A stretch of DNA of 64,000 bases from Hemicentrotus pulcherrimus (GCA_003118195.1 BEXV01000120.1:49145-113144); one strand, 5' to 3'; positions 10,718 through 25,004 are shown, counted from the stretch's first letter. Numbers and translations are program-made. Notes: generated by a model from the sequence alone, not told the origin.

Positions 10718-12779
10718 GTAAGTGCAAAATATCGTAAGATTGCAAACCAATGTTAAACTGACTTTAAACATGCTCTCCTATAAGTAATATCAAAAATGTT
10801 TTGGGGTAGATCAGATATTTGCCAAACAAACTTTGAACTTGTGTATCAGTTTATTAAGCTTCACCCTCCATCCCCGATTCATAACTCTACACTCCCTCTC
10901 TGCTTTTCACAGTTGACACATTGGAAGGAAATATGAAATAGGATAAGCAGCATTAGCATATAATTTGTCTATGTATGATATTAGAAAAATATCAAATTCA
11001 TTAGAAGACGGATTCTTATTCAATAGTATTGTACTCATTTGAATTGGATTATGTGATGAAAAATACAATGATAAATCCTTGACTTGACTCAAAACAATTT
11101 ATACTTCATGATTGGAGGTATAGACTCGAATACACACTGCAATGGGGGCTTATTCTGACCTTGGCTATTTGCAAGGGGGGGCACATCATCTGATAATCAT
11201 TAGTCCATTCCCCTTTAATATCAATGTGTAAATCTAACTTTCACGAATAATGTTCAGAAATGCCCCATTCTGATGTCGCATGGGAACCGAATTATATCGG
11301 GAGGGGGAGGCACACCCCCTTACCCCCTTCAAAAAAGCAAGTGCTACCTACGAAGGTACACTAACTACGTCGCGGTTTTTCCAGGACCCCTTCTGGTGTT
11401 TGCGTAAAAGGCGCAGTTACGGGACGTGCGCTTGTCCATGTCTAATTGGTTCAGCTTTTAAGGCACGTTACACGGTAGATGACTCTACTCACTCGTCGTA
11501 GCGCATGGAAATGGACATGAAGTGGCACTGGTACGCCACTTGAGAACTTTAATTCAGTAGAAAAGAAGCTTGAGTGTATTTGCTGGGTAAAGGACGGGGC
11601 TATTTTGACGATGACGGATCCTCACATCATGTACTTGATATTATTTGGGGCTCGGAATTCGTCACCCGTCTCTCTTTCGCTTGTAGTGTCGAAAGACTGC
11701 ACTCATCATCTTCAAGAAATGATGAGAACTTGCGAAAAGGCAGAATTGTGCTACCAAACACCTCACGCAGGCTAAGTGTGAAGACGGATTAACAAGCATG
11801 ACCATATATATTTATGAACATAACACGCACCTAATTAATAAAAGTCATGAGCATACATAATTGATTGATTGCTCTTTCTGTTAAAGGTAGGCCTATACGC
11901 ATTATGTTTGTCTGTTTTTCGATAAGAAACAGTGTGTAAAATGTCAATTGGGTGTAAAGCTATCTTTGACACTTTAAATTCTACCTCGCCAAAAACCCCA
12001 GAAAACAAAAATACACAATTTCTTCCTCATTGGCGTGAATTGGCAATGTGAAATGTCAACTTAACAAGGTCAGAACTCATTAGTGCTTTCTTTGTTTTCT
12101 CCTATTCTTATTGTTTGTCTTTAAAGCAATGACACACGGAAATTATTCCTGCAGTCACATAAACCAAACAAAACAAACCTTTTCGCTAGCGTGCTTCTTC
12201 GTTTAATTGCTTTGAACTTATTACCCACATGTAATGAACTATATTCGATAAGAGCCTTACAGGCACGGCATGGAAACAACCCTGGTCTATGACTTATATG
12301 AATTCGTTCTATAATGTTTCCATGGTTGGTTTCGTTTAATCACAAAACGGGGCGAGCACCCATCGTATACACAATCGTCGTAGGACTAAATTAAGCGGGG
12401 GCGTGTGATCAAAATGGAGTGATTTTTTTTCAAATTCCCAGCGCTCCAGATATTGCATTGAAACTTGTTTTTCACAGCATTCCTTGTAAATTATACCCAT
12501 TCAATGTAATGTAGATTTGTGCTTTTCTGTTATTTACCAGCGTTGATTGACAACCAAGCTATGGTTCATATTCTGGAGATACATTCCGAGGTAGTAATCT
12601 TATCTATAACCGTCCAGTGCGATGTTTTATTACTTATTGGAAAATTCTATCTTTTTTCTAACGAATTTAATGGACCATGAATCTTTTGACTCAGACAATC
12701 AAATCAGGTCGTCAAAACTTTTGGGATGTAAAAAGTGTTAACAATGTTGTTCCTGTACTTAGGCCAATATTGACTTTTA
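10718..12779. other. Unique and decayed-repeat DNA
   Basis: No gene is supported. The block near 11150-11330, with G-rich runs and GGGGGAGGCACACCCCC, looks like decayed dispersed repeat. Small open frames around 11280-11790 show no domain. Confidence 0.4.
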
Positions 12780-12839
12780 TTGTGTGTGTGTGTGTGTGTG
12801 CGTGTGTGTGCGTGCGTGTGTGTGCGTGTGCGTGTGTGT
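12780..12839. repeat. GT microsatellite
   Basis: About 60 bp of alternating GT with occasional GC steps. Alternating purine-pyrimidine DNA of this length can adopt the Z form. Confidence 0.95.
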
Positions 12840-12900
12840 ATTGGGTTTTTACAGACGTTTATCAATCAGATATGATTATTTACATCTGAGGACCGACCTT

Positions 12901-13050
12901 TAATAATAATAATAATAATAATATTTAATTTTTATATAGCGCTTAATACAAATGTCTTTAAACGTCAACATCCGAAAGACGTGACTCAGTTTCGAACCTG
13001 CGTCCTCGGCTAAATCAGTTTCTAACCTCCACGTTTAGCTAGATTACAGG
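12901..13050 (-). repeat. tRNA-derived SINE with a triplet tail
   Basis: Read on the minus strand, the element begins with a tRNA-like head. An A box TAGCTAAACGTGG lies at 13029-13041 and a B box GGTTCGAAACT at 12988-12998, with about 30 nt between them, which suits an RNA polymerase III internal promoter. A short body follows with GTATTAAGCGCTATATAAA, a tail phrase I associate with many metazoan SINEs, and the element ends in a (TTA)n repeat at 12901-12925. The TTA repeat at the 3' end fits mobilisation by a partner LINE with a similar tail. I cannot name the subfamily. Confidence 0.6.
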
Positions 13051-13199
13051 CACTTGTCCTAGCCTTTTTCCAGCCGTCTTAATATTGGACGCTGATTTTG
13101 ATTTTTCTACCATTTCGAAGAGATGTCGGAAGGATTTTGCATGGATTCAATGACCTTTGATTTGATAAAACAATGAGATGACCGCCAAGTGATAAACAC

Positions 13200-13420
13200 T
13201 CATTTTCTGACGGTAATGGAGAAAGAGAGAAAGGGAACGAGAGAGGGGAGATAGGGAAGAGGAGTGAAGGAAGGAAAACAGAGCGATGCATAAAAGCGGA
13301 AAGTGGTGGAGAGGGGAAACAGAGTGGGAGCGGGAAAAGGGGCTCTGTCGGATAATATGAAAGAGAGTATATGAAAGAGAGAGAGAGAGAGAGAACCTAG
13401 GAAAGGGATAGAAAGGTGAA
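13200..13420. repeat. GA-rich tract
   Basis: An imperfect GA/GGA-rich purine tract ending in a clean GA run (about 13373-13394). The 174-codon minus-strand open frame across it is Ser/Leu/Pro/Phe-rich and is a by-product of composition. Confidence 0.85.
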
Positions 13421-13555
13421 GGGTGACCATCACATTCAAAGATGAAATATATCTTATGAAGTTATGGACATACTGCACGAAGAACGATTGTACAAACTTT
13501 AAATCTAGTCTATTATCTATAAAGAGAAACACGAGGAGAGTGAACATTTGTGTGA

Positions 13556-13650
13556 TGTGTGTGTGTGTGTGTGTGTGTGTGTGGGGGGGGGTGTCTATGT
13601 AAAGAAGAGAGTGAGAGGTGAGAGGTGAGAAAGTGAGAGGTGAGAGCAAT
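13556..13650. repeat. GT microsatellite, G run and GTGAGAG short tandem repeat
   Basis: A (GT)n run passes into nine Gs, and shortly after come several copies of GTGAGAG(G). Confidence 0.85.
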
Positions 13651-15814
13651 AGAACCGGAAAGCATTTAAAGAGAATTAGGTTGGGAGACATAGAGTCGAG
13701 TCTCAAAGTAAGATACGATAACATCTTCAGAAGATATGAACATACCGTGCGAATGAATGCCCCACTATTAATTTTTTTTTGCGCAATATTACTACTTTGG
13801 AAAGACTTAGCCTGGCATCAGATTCATATTTTGGACACCTATAGGTAGACCTAGAAAGAGATATGGAGAGAATCGAGAAAATAAGTCACAGAGGGAGAGT
13901 GGGCCCGGCGGACGAGAATTATCAGAAGATGTGGAAGTTTCACAGATAGGTATATAATTGAGACCCAACCACTTGCAGAAATTATCAAATTTTAATGTGC
14001 TAAAAAATGTGATACGTCGATACTCTCTTGAGGCGGAAGAGGATTTTGAGATGTTTTCGAGGGAAATATTGGAATTGGACGCTGAATGGCTTGCAACAAA
14101 GATCCCTCAAAGGACAAAGATGGAGATATGCTTTGCAGAAATTGACTCTGAAAATATAACAGTTCGTAAAATGAGAATTCATCAAACTTTCATGAATATT
14201 TTTACTACTCTGTCTCCCTTTTTTAAACATTCAATGAGCGTTTTCTTTTTCAATAAATGATATTAAAAGCTTTATCAACTAGTTCATAAACGCTTCTACA
14301 CATGGTTAATTAACACTTCTAACATGTCAAATGTATGAAAAATAATTATATATATATATCATATATATATATATATATAAAATATGACGTTCGCAAGCCT
14401 TAAACTGAGAGTGGTTAACGCTTCTGTAATTTATATTTTTAAGTCGCATGAAAGACATGCAGTAATTTGCTATCAAAATTTATTCATTGGACCTGTGACA
14501 TCTTGCCTTTGCATTACGTGTTTGTCGTCATCAGACTGTGCTGTGTCTGGTAGTGATGTATGAGTACTGTTGCACCCCCTCCCACATGGGGCAATAAAAA
14601 GAGAATATGATACGACCATTCTATCTTTCCAGCAAGAAACAGAGTGCCCTCGACCCTATAAGCTGGGCGTGCCACACATCTTAATCGCAAGTAAAGCACG
14701 CCGCCATTGATATAAGATTCCATGATATTATTCGCGGAGATCTCAAAATTGCTTCGTCCAGACACTCACCTTTCCTGTAACAGTACCTGCTTTCTAAGTC
14801 CAGAGGCACATGAAAATGGGAACTACTCTGACTATTTTCTTCAATTTGTGTGATTTTATCTGTTTTTTTTTCTTTCTTGTTATTTCTGATTCGTTCTTGT
14901 CTGTCATAATCAAACCATAAACACATTTAAAGATAATTCTCGGTCGTTTGCTCCACGCTGCTCTTATTAGTCATAGTGATTTAAATCTTTCAACAAAATG
15001 GTCAGTAATAATACCTCCTTTGCTACCGGACACTTCGTTACCGGACATCTTCAATTTACTGTTCATACAATTGCTGTTAGAAAAAGCTTTAGTTATTGAT
15101 GCATGATATGGTATTAGCAATGTTATCCTATACTGTTAACATTCATAACTAAAGTATGGAGTACACTATTGAGAAAGTAAGCGAAGGGCTCTGAACTTTA
15201 TTTTTGAATCTTACCGACATAGCTACCATATTTCGATGAAGGCGTACTATAGAGCGATTTCGTGTACATGTAATCGAGCCTCATCGCGCGCGCATAATGC
15301 AGTTGAGGATGCATTGTGGGACATGGCTGTCGACACATCAGGGCTTTGTGGGCAGAAGTTGGCAGGAAACATAAATTTGAAGTAGTGTCGGCAGAATGCC
15401 CTGCCTTTAAGTAGTAACGGGGTAGTGACGTTAATCCATATTTTCAGCCACAATAAAGCTCTGCATAGCTTGCACTATAACGGAATCAATCTAAGATTAT
15501 TTTCAGAGTAAAGTAAACGCCTAATAATTGTGCTAACTCCACATAACAGTAAGAATCATTTAAACAAAACGTTAACTATGCATTTTAAATATTAAATCTT
15601 ATGTGTGCTTAACTAGTCCATTAAAAGTGACAGACCGTCTGTAATATGTACAATGTACAATAATTAATCATTGTTTTTGACATTCTATTAAAAGGTTTTG
15701 TTGACCAGGATACTATTGAAAGCACTCATGTAAAGACCCAATGGTAAAGTGCGTAATCCCAGGACTCCCATCCATCTAGCTAATGGGAATCAAATGACAA
15801 GTTTAGGCATTGAC

Positions 15815-15815
<1 letters not shown>
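13651..15815. other. AT-rich DNA with an AT microsatellite
   Basis: An interrupted (AT)n run lies at about 14346-14380. Near 15020-15050 the phrase TACCGGACA occurs twice about 16 bp apart. The 100-codon frame at 13958-14260 has no recognisable domain and no exon signals, so I do not call it a gene. Confidence 0.4.
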
Positions 15816-15818
<3 letters not shown>

Positions 15819-15853
<35 letters not shown>

Positions 15854-15866
15854 AGAGAGAGAGGGA
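15819..15866. repeat. GA microsatellite
   Basis: About 15 GA units with minor interruptions. Confidence 0.95.
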
Positions 15867-18455
15867 GAATAAAAGATCGCACCAAAGATTCTTTTCAATA
15901 CACATGTGATAACTTATAAGGGATTTTAAACTTTGAGCCATTAATGTACTTTAATATCCGCTAAGAATGATGATGTTGTAAGTGGTTGCCCGAATATTCA
16001 AATCGCTTTGTCAATTTCTTACCATCTCACGTATGTCATAAAACCTTAATTCACCTTATCGAATTGAAACAAAATGAAAGTGAAATCATCAACTAGTAGA
16101 TCACGACAACTATTTCTTGGAATATTTTCCTTTTGTTATCAAAGAAGGGTGATAAGTACATTGTCGGTACCACTGTCTGCCACCTACCAATCAATTTATT
16201 ACAAATAAGTGGCATTCGGTTGGTATGTCATTTACCACACCGTCCTGGAAAAAAACAACTTCCTATTGAATTTATATCTGTCAATCGGCGAAGTTAGAAG
16301 AAAAAAACCCAGAACAAAACTAAAGTAAAAACATAATACAACATCCAGTCCCTTCCTCCCCTCTCTTCACATTTGATTGAATAATGATTCGGATCATGCA
16401 AATAGCATGCACAGACTCCCACAAAACGACACATTCAATCGGAAGAAATCAAAGCAATTGACGGACTGAAAGAGTTGCCAGGCAAGTAAAAAGAAAGATA
16501 AAAAGAAAACGAGTCAGGAATTAGCAGTCCGAATCGGTCTTTTATTTCCGCGCCGTTGATAATGAGACAACGAGAACTGAATCAATGTGACGTGAGAATG
16601 CCAGGTGTTGAGAAAGTGATGATACTTTCTCGATGCAGTCACGGCATTATGTTTCCCCTTTGTTACTCTTCATTTGTTTTCCATCTAGACTTTGTCGATA
16701 AGAACATAGCAAAAGTACAACAGGAAAAAGGTACTATCAAACTCATTTGATGCCAGAAAACAGACTTTACCATAACTTTTTGTGTGAACATCTCATGTGA
16801 ACTTGCACGCCAAACGATGGTTGCAAACTTTGAAAACAATTAGTAAGGATTTGAATTATTGCAGTCTTGAACTCATTGCAGATCTTAGCTTTACTCCCAT
16901 ACCCACACCCACCCTTTTCTCACCCTCACCTACACTCCGATACTAGCCCAGGCCTGTAACTTAGTTAAACTCCATGCTTTATTACATTGGCCTATGATGC
17001 GTGATGGCTAACCTGCCACCCTAAATCATCTGTTTCTAAAACTATCACGCCGTTTTCTTGTCACTGACCAATAACCGTTCTTGTAAAGTATTGGCAAATG
17101 CATCTTGGATCACGTTCTTCTTGACGGTCTATTTACCAATTATTATACCGTGTGTTTGTAACGTGGGTTCGGATGTGGGTGTGGGTAGCGTGAGTTTATG
17201 CGTGCGTGTGTGTTAACGGATGTGTGCATTTGACCTTGGGAGTTTCCTGCGGTACAAAATTTTCATTTTCTCTGTCTCCTTCTTCCATTACTCAAGATTG
17301 ATATCCATCTTAAAATCGCATTTAATCGCCTTGGCTAGAAAAGCCGATTATAACTGCTTTCATCTTTTGGCGGTATTTAATACAATAGTTAAAGGCCATT
17401 TCGTCCATAAAGTATAGTAATGAGAAGAAATGAACATTAAAACAAAATTAAAAAGTCATCAATTGAGATTTCATGATGTTTTATGGTACTCTTGATTTGA
17501 AGCAATAGATATATCAACTTTAGTCAAAATCCGATTATTAGATTAATGTTGATAATGATTCAGACAATGCATTTTGTTTTTTTGTAACGCATAACATTTT
17601 CTCATTTTTCGCTTTTTTGCTGAGAGAAGGATATTGTTAGGTCTACTTTACAAAGTAGATTAGTTTTGTTGTCGAGTAATTTGCTTGAGCTGTTTACTGG
17701 CTGAAGGGCGCTTTTCTACTTTCAAGTTGACCAATACAAATGGGAGAAGCGGTGCTATTTGTTCGTTCCTGTTTGATTGAATAACTTCCCTGCTCATGGA
17801 CTTCCAGGAAAACAAAATCTCCAATATCCATTTGCAAACATTGACTGAATGCCTTACAAGGTTGCGCATGCAGGCCTTAGAGATTTCACCATGATTAAGC
17901 GGAATGATGTTTCTAGGACCTGTAGAACGACGGAGAACGTGCATTTCGTTTGATTTCGAATATACCCCCTTTTTTGGAGCATTCCTTAAACTATGATTAC
18001 ATATTTTAAACAATGGATAGTACTGCTTTGTTTTATGCCTTCGTGTATATGACATAAAAATGGTTGATAGCCCAATAAGAAAGTAATCTAATCTCAGTGA
18101 GATCCACACTGTTAACAGTAATTAATTTAAGCTGTCAAATCAATCATGCTTTCAAACATAGTTTTCTTACTCGTTGTCATACAATTATTTTCTGCAAACA
18201 CGGCTTAAGGCTCATGGGTATAATCTTATACACCCTCAATGGCCAATTTAAACCTATCCGATATCATTATTGATTCCCCGCCCCTGCTACCGATAATGAA
18301 CCTTCGTGCCTATTTACCACATTAACTAAAAACGAAACACATGAGTTACGAAATAACATGGCTGTTGTTTCTGTCAGGACAGAAGCCAGAATATAGGAGA
18401 ATGAAAATTTATACGTTTTGTTGTCTTGACTTAAATATAAACGTTCTATACCTGG
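15867..18455. other. AT-rich DNA without a supported gene
   Basis: The 149-codon minus-strand frame at 17660-18109 is the longest candidate. It has no recognisable domain, no signal peptide and no flanking exon signals that I can see. I treat it as chance, with the caveat that a homology search was not possible. Confidence 0.35.
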
Positions 18456-18791
18456 AACAAATTATGCAATTACTGCGTGAGCCAAAGAATTCCATTTCCG
18501 ACCTAAACGTACAAAAGACATTTAGCAATACTTTCCTTCTTTTTAAAAATTCCCATCAATTCTTTTTAACATGTTCCAGAATACTTGTTAATCATTAATT
18601 GTCTAATTTCTATACTTCTCGGTAACAAATTATGCAATTACTGCGTGAGCCAAAGAATTCCATTTCCGACCTAAACGTACAAAAGACATTTAGCAATACT
18701 TTCCTTCTTTTTAAAAATTCCCATCAATTCATTTTAACATGTTCCAGAATACTTGTTAATCATTAATTGTCTAATTTCTATACTTCTCGGT
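18456..18791. repeat. 168-bp tandem duplication
   Basis: Two head-to-tail copies (18456-18623 and 18624-18791) begin AACAAATTATGCAATTACTG. I saw one mismatch: CAATTCT in copy 1 against CAATTCA in copy 2. The near identity means a very recent duplication or a small assembly artefact. No N separates the copies. Confidence 0.95.
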
Positions 18792-21700
18792 AACTTTTCA
18801 GTCATTTTTTAAAGACAGCGTCCTTATCGCAGAAGGTCCTCGCTACATGTTAATCTCGTGTCCATTTCAAGGAAACCTAAATTCAAGGAGCGTCCGAGAA
18901 GAAGACAATTCGTGACATTCTACGGAAGTCAACGTTTCTCCACAATAGTGCAACCATTGCCTGAGGGGTAGTGCATGATCGCGCCTCTGCTCCTTATGAT
19001 TACACCACTCCAAAAGGCGCGTGCCTTATCCCATCGCAACAGATAATCGCCATTCTTTGTATCCGTCAGCCCCAATTTTCCTTCCGACCCCACTGCCCAT
19101 TTGAAAAGTTAAAAAAAAAACGTCCAGGGAATAGAGCATTATCCATTAAAATGAATTAAAGCCGACGGGCACCAATTATTATCAGATCTGTTTTTTAGTT
19201 GCGTTTTAAGGATGAGGATGTGGACGAAATGATGACTTTTCAAATGCGTGGGTTACCAATCCCTTACCTTAATCCCCATACAGCGCCATGAAACAAAATA
19301 AGGATACCTGGAGAAACAGAACGACGTATAACAAACTTTAATATAGGTTGATAATGCTCCAAATCTTCGTCTTCATTACCCTGGACAGAGCTCATAATTC
19401 ATAACAATGTCGTTGAAATATACAAGTATAACCATGCAGACGTACGTATTTATCCTCATTTAAACCAAAGTAATCCATCAATTACTGTATGCATCCTTTT
19501 TTTCAAAAGGAAAAACAAGAAACGCGCCTGCAGAAACCGTAATCACATCTTTCTATATAAATGTTTATCCGAATTAGCAAAGACATGTCCTTGCTCAGCG
19601 GCATACAAATTATCCAGACTCCCATTACACTGTGGAGTAGACGTTTGCCTTCCACATCAATGTGTATGCAACAAAATTTATTACTGAAATATAAGCCAGT
19701 ATTGTAGGTAGCCATCTTAAATTATGTTACACTTCGGTCAGTCTTATTAACACGTTTATAATAAAGACGTTCGTCGCTTGGACATGCTGACAACCCATTC
19801 CCGGTTTATTAAACAAAACATTTCGAACACCAGTGCTCAAGCAAAACGTTTTGATTTCCAGGGTATAGATGTGTTTGTTGCTTTGATTGGGTCCGATTTA
19901 AATTGACTTATTAATACATAGCATCGATAAATACGAACAAAAATTGCAACTCTGGATGAAAAGAATTAGCCGACGTCATTGTGATTCCTCGATACATTCC
20001 TGTAAAAAATAATATTAATGGAAGGTGGGAATCGAGCATTTCTTCCTGGATTGAAATGCCTATGCCCTTAACTTTTAGTTAACTTATAACACCCTAACTT
20101 AGGCGAGACCAAATATTAATTTACTGACTGATAACTGGGATATCAATTAAATTCATTACAAATGTATGAACAGGTGATTTACAAGCTGATTTCTTTGTAG
20201 ATATTTACTGGGAGAAATACATGAAATAAAGGTTGTAAAAAAGTACATTGAGAATATTTGTTTTCTAGTCAACATGGTTGTGTACTTAAAAGCATAAATA
20301 ACATGCTTTCTTAGCAGTCAGGTAAAACAATCAGCATCAAACATCAACATCAAGCGAACAAAATTACCCTCGGAGACGGTCCGAAAATCTTACTTTAGAT
20401 TCCAATCACAAGACGACACTTTTCAGAGGAAGTTAAAGAAAACAACAACTAAAAATACACAAACAAACAACAAATTTTGATCACCCATTGATGCACTATT
20501 ACTGCATGTCTTTCATCAGTAATTACTAACTAATAAAAGCTATATAGAGGTCCTGTGATTGGAGAAAATTGAAAAATAAATAATTCACCATGTTCCGCTG
20601 CTGAAAATTGGCCATAACGACCTCAAAGTCCATTCAGACAAAATCTCTTCCAAACACCTGCGAATGTCAGCAGACGTGATAAGCCATGTGGCACACATCA
20701 AGAGGAACATGTTTTTAGTCATTAAGAGTATGAACAGTCATCAACATTACTGTACTATTTGGATTATTCGTAATTATGGCACCCGAAAAAGGCATGTCAT
20801 CTGCACTTTTACAGATAATACAACATCTATAGTTAACAAATATGCAATTCAACCAGATAAATATCATTAATATTAGAATAAGTGTATCGTATGAATGCTA
20901 TGTATATCAATCTCGTGATTGACTCGAAAGAGTGATACAGTTCGAATAGTAAAAAAAACCCAACTTAATTTGATTATTGCTTTCAAACATTAAAGAGTGT
21001 AACGTCCCTGTTAGTGTTACGGTTACTGCAGGTATTCCATCAATTGAATCATGCACCATTTTCTCTGTACTTCACGACGCCAGGGGTGTAGGATTGGAGT
21101 TTAGATCGGCCATATTTTTCGTTCATGATAAGTTAAGTTATTAGTTTAGGGTTAAAGATAAAATTCGACTTAAGCGACAAAATGACCACTGGGCAATTGC
21201 TCCAGAGCATAATGTCTAATAATGTGTTTTGCAAACCCCAAATTGCTCTAAATTACCTGTAGATAAACTGCTGTGTCAAAGGAGTACTTGAATACTCAGT
21301 GGGCTGTTATTTCGATCAGAAATTTCAAAGCAAACGGTAGATAGACGGTTATAACTGTAATAACTGCAGTTACTTTTCCGCCCTAAAACCTCTCATGCTC
21401 ATATAATAATAAATGCTACCGACAGGTTCGTTGCACTCGGGTCAGTTTGGGTTGACATTTTCTAGGTTTCCATTTGTTATCGTAATCATTTAGATTATTA
21501 AGGTGCCATATTTCTCATCTTTTAAGGTAGGGAAAAATTTAGATAGCATATTTTTTCTTCACATAAAGGTATGGATGGTTGCTTATCTCAATGCATCTCA
21601 GGGATTCGGACATCCACTATCCAAATGCTGGAAGTTGCGAATGACATTTGCATCTCTTACATCATTTGTGTTTCCATAAGATCAGAAAAGGGACATCACA

Positions 21701-22054
21701 ACGAAACAAGAGTGTACGCAAATTGCAAGTGTTCAGAATAACAACTAAATGATTCAATCAATAAATATGTTCCTGAACATGTTTTCGATAAAGGCATTTT
21801 CTTTATTAAAAAAAGATCTTATCTGAGATACAGCATTTCGTGGAATGGTTATAAGAGATTTAAAAAAAGATGTTTACAATAAGCTCATTCATTCTTAAGT
21901 TGGTCAGAATTTTTTTTTAAAATATTGAGCATCTTTTATAGAACACAGGAACAAAATTAACGAGGGAAACATATATACTTAGTAGTACCAAACTGCGGTG
22001 GCCTATGTGGGGCGAGTATGTTATGACTTTTAATAGATTACTTTTGTTAATGGC
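18792..22054. other. AT-rich DNA without a supported gene
   Basis: A TTTTCAG acceptor-like sequence ends at about 18801, but no consensus donor follows within typical exon length. Nothing else is recognised in these 3.2 kb. Confidence 0.35.
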
Positions 22055-22290
22055 TTCTTTTGCCACATTTATTACAATTTCATTCTAAACTTTTTGTCAT
22101 CTCGTCTTACACCTTTACATTTCCTTTTCAATCACACTCTTCCTTTGCCACTGCGTCTCTTTTTATTCTAATTCCCCCTTCATCTTCCTCCTTTATCCCT
22201 GCCCGTCTCTCTTCTCACCTTCTCTCCCCCAATTTCCGCCTGGTATTTTGTGCTTTCAATGAACATGTTCCCCCTCTTTTTTTCCATGTC
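22055..22290. repeat. Pyrimidine-rich tract
   Basis: CT-rich sequence on the plus strand. The 77-codon frame over it is low-complexity Ser/Phe/Pro and not a gene. Confidence 0.6.
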
Positions 22291-22849
22291 TAAAGCCTCG
22301 AATAACCCACACTCAAGACTCTCCTTAGCCAGCCGACCACACCATCCAGAGACAAATCAAGAAGGGTAAGGAGGATAGAATTGGATAATACTCCAAATTA
22401 GGCGAATCTTGTCTTCCCGGGGAAACCAGAGAAGTCAATATTCTCACAATGAATGGGTCCCAAGGGATATCTTCCACACCACTTAGTAGCTCCTTAGAGA
22501 CAGGAACGGTCTCAGTCATATCCATAGTGCCTCCGTGTCTCCTTACAATGATGAGCTGGAATTCTGCAGGTATTATAATCACGACCATACGACACCTGTT
22601 ATTCGGTGTTGACTTTTAGGCGTTTTAAATGGAGGTGTGTTCTTTCTCATGACTGAAGAATTCTAAATGGATTTTTCGACAATGCGAGATCTGGGATAAG
22701 TGAATACAAGTCAAAATGTATCTTTTCTTCCTTGAATATTAAATAAAATGTAATACCATCTCAACCTGAATCAAAGACTATTTGATTTTACCACCACTCA
22801 TCAATAAATGTTTAACGATTATTCATTAAAAAAAAAACACATTATGGTT

Positions 22850-22968
22850 GTTATAATTATAATGATGATGATGATTATTATTATTATCTTTATTATCAAT
22901 ATTTTCGTTATTATCACTATTATCATCATTATTACTATCATCATATTCATTATCATAATAATCTTAAA
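22850..22968. repeat. ATT/ATC triplet repeat
   Basis: About 120 bp of ATT, ATC, ATG and TTA triplets, a decayed trinucleotide microsatellite. Confidence 0.85.
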
Positions 22969-23699
22969 CTTCAGCCTTCAGTAGGCCTATTCTAATTTTT
23001 ACTAATCTGTCAGAGAAAAATTACAAACATACATCTTAGATACACACATGCACTCACGGAACGCATACACATTTCCGCCTATACACCCCCTAATTCAGCT
23101 TTGCTTCATTATTCTCTCTTATTTGTCGAGAGTTACCAATTCTTGTATTATATAATTACCCTTAGATTACATAACGTAATGAAAGGCAGCAGTAAAATAA
23201 AGTATACACACAGCCAAACATGGTGTATCTGCTACGTTTAGTAAAAAGCATTTTTAAGAATGCGATTCCCTAGCTGAGGCATGGTATTACGGATAAGGGT
23301 TGTTCTTGGATAATTACAAGACACATGGGACTCATTTGCAAAAAAATGGAAGGCTATACGAACAAGACAGTATTTAAAGATGAAGACAACTACAAAGGGT
23401 AACCTTGCTCGAACCTACTACCTTGAAATACGTCATAATTTGAGACCTCAATATTGCTTCTTTAGAAAAAATGCATGCATCTAGTAGTATACAATACCAT
23501 GGAGTCTTACTTCTCCGAATAGAACGCAAAATGTGTTTTATTCTTTAATACACGATTCTTAAAACAGGCATTTGCTCTGAACCAGGAGTTTATCAGAAGA
23601 CGAAGCTTTCTTGTCGATTTTTGTTCTCTTTATATACGTTGAAAATTGACAAATAAGCTAGGCCATTCCCGAATAAGATAACCACGCAATATGCGATAA

Positions 23700-23758
23700 A
23701 GACTACTATAACTACTACTACTACTACTACTACTACTATTAATAATAATAATAATACT
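23700..23758. repeat. CTA/TAA triplet microsatellite
   Basis: A run of CTA repeats passing directly into TAA repeats. Read on the minus strand it gives a poly-Val stretch in a spurious 111-codon frame. Confidence 0.95.
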
Positions 23759-25004
23759 CCCCCTACTAATACTTTTACTTCTTCTCCTTTAGAAATAACA
23801 AAAAATATTGTCAATATTATTTTCTTCCACTGGATGATATTGCTTTTTTGAAATATACATTTAATTATTATTAATGCTTTTGCATATACGATGCCTCTCA
23901 AATAGACACGGGAGTAATAAATTGTCATATTCCTCGTGGCTTGAACGACATTTTAATGATTATAACTTATGAATGAGTATGATTTATAAGATTTCACCTA
24001 AGAGAGCGGAAGGCAAAGAGGTTAAAAGCGCATGGGACTATTTTTTGGTGCTAATCTATTAAATGAGTACTTCTACCATTATTTACCGGCACTCGGATTA
24101 CTGCACCAGGACTATATCGATATGTATTTTATTCAAAGCCGATAATTGTTACAGCTATTGTGGAAGATTTTAGACCGTTACTTTAGAGGTAAAAATATAT
24201 TAAGGAAAACATTTCGGGGAGGAAAGCTTCCAATATAAAACATGATCAGTTAGGCTTCGTCGTATGTTTTATTTTCCTCTTAATAAGATTATCATGAGGT
24301 GATATTTTATTACAGATTTTGATAATTTACAATTTAAAAAAAGCTTTGCCATGAGATAACACGAATAGATACTAACTTGCGATTTGATCGAATATTTACA
24401 TGGAGGTATAACATGATCTAAACGATTTACATATTAAAATCAACCAAAGGCAGTTCAATAGTCTTGTATATTACCTATTGAAAGGTGCGAACATCACGAC
24501 ATAATTTCCGTGGGATAAACAAATTATGATATTGAAATAAGTCTATCTGATCATGTTGTTTGCTATCTGCAATATTATAAATTTCCACACTTTGAGGGAA
24601 AACACAAAATATTTGTCTTAAGGGAGGTGACAATGTCGAAAGTGATAAGAAAGTAAGTCTACATTAAAATATGTCTCCGAATTATGTGAATATGAGCGTA
24701 AATATTCACACTTTTATTATTTGAATCACAAAAATTATATTCACTTCTTCAGCATATCTGCTACACAAGTTATCAGCGATTGCATCTAATTTTTAATATC
24801 TTGAAGATATTTCAAAATTCAGAACATAGAAGCTGTTCAGTTATTGCATATTCTATAATTCTATAAGATTACTATCAAGCTTATTCACATTGAGAACGAA
24901 TAACAAATCTAAAACAAATATGTTTCCCGAGGGAAATGAAATATTGTCCAAAATCACATAAACCTATTTAACCGAATACGTTGTGTTCTTCAGCAAAAAC
25001 AATA

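Noticed and set aside
13200..13724. 174-codon minus-strand frame rich in Ser, Leu, Pro and Phe
   Set aside because: It lies across GA and GT microsatellites; the composition is the reverse translation of simple repeats and there are no exon signals.
13958..14260. 100-codon plus-strand frame
   Set aside because: No family resemblance and no promoter or exon signals.
17660..18109. 149-codon minus-strand frame
   Set aside because: No recognisable domain, signal peptide or splice context; a homology search would be decisive but could not be run.
22325..22588. Possible retroelement coding fragment on the minus strand
   Set aside because: The segment is GC-elevated, but neither strand gives a motif order I can match to RT or endonuclease.
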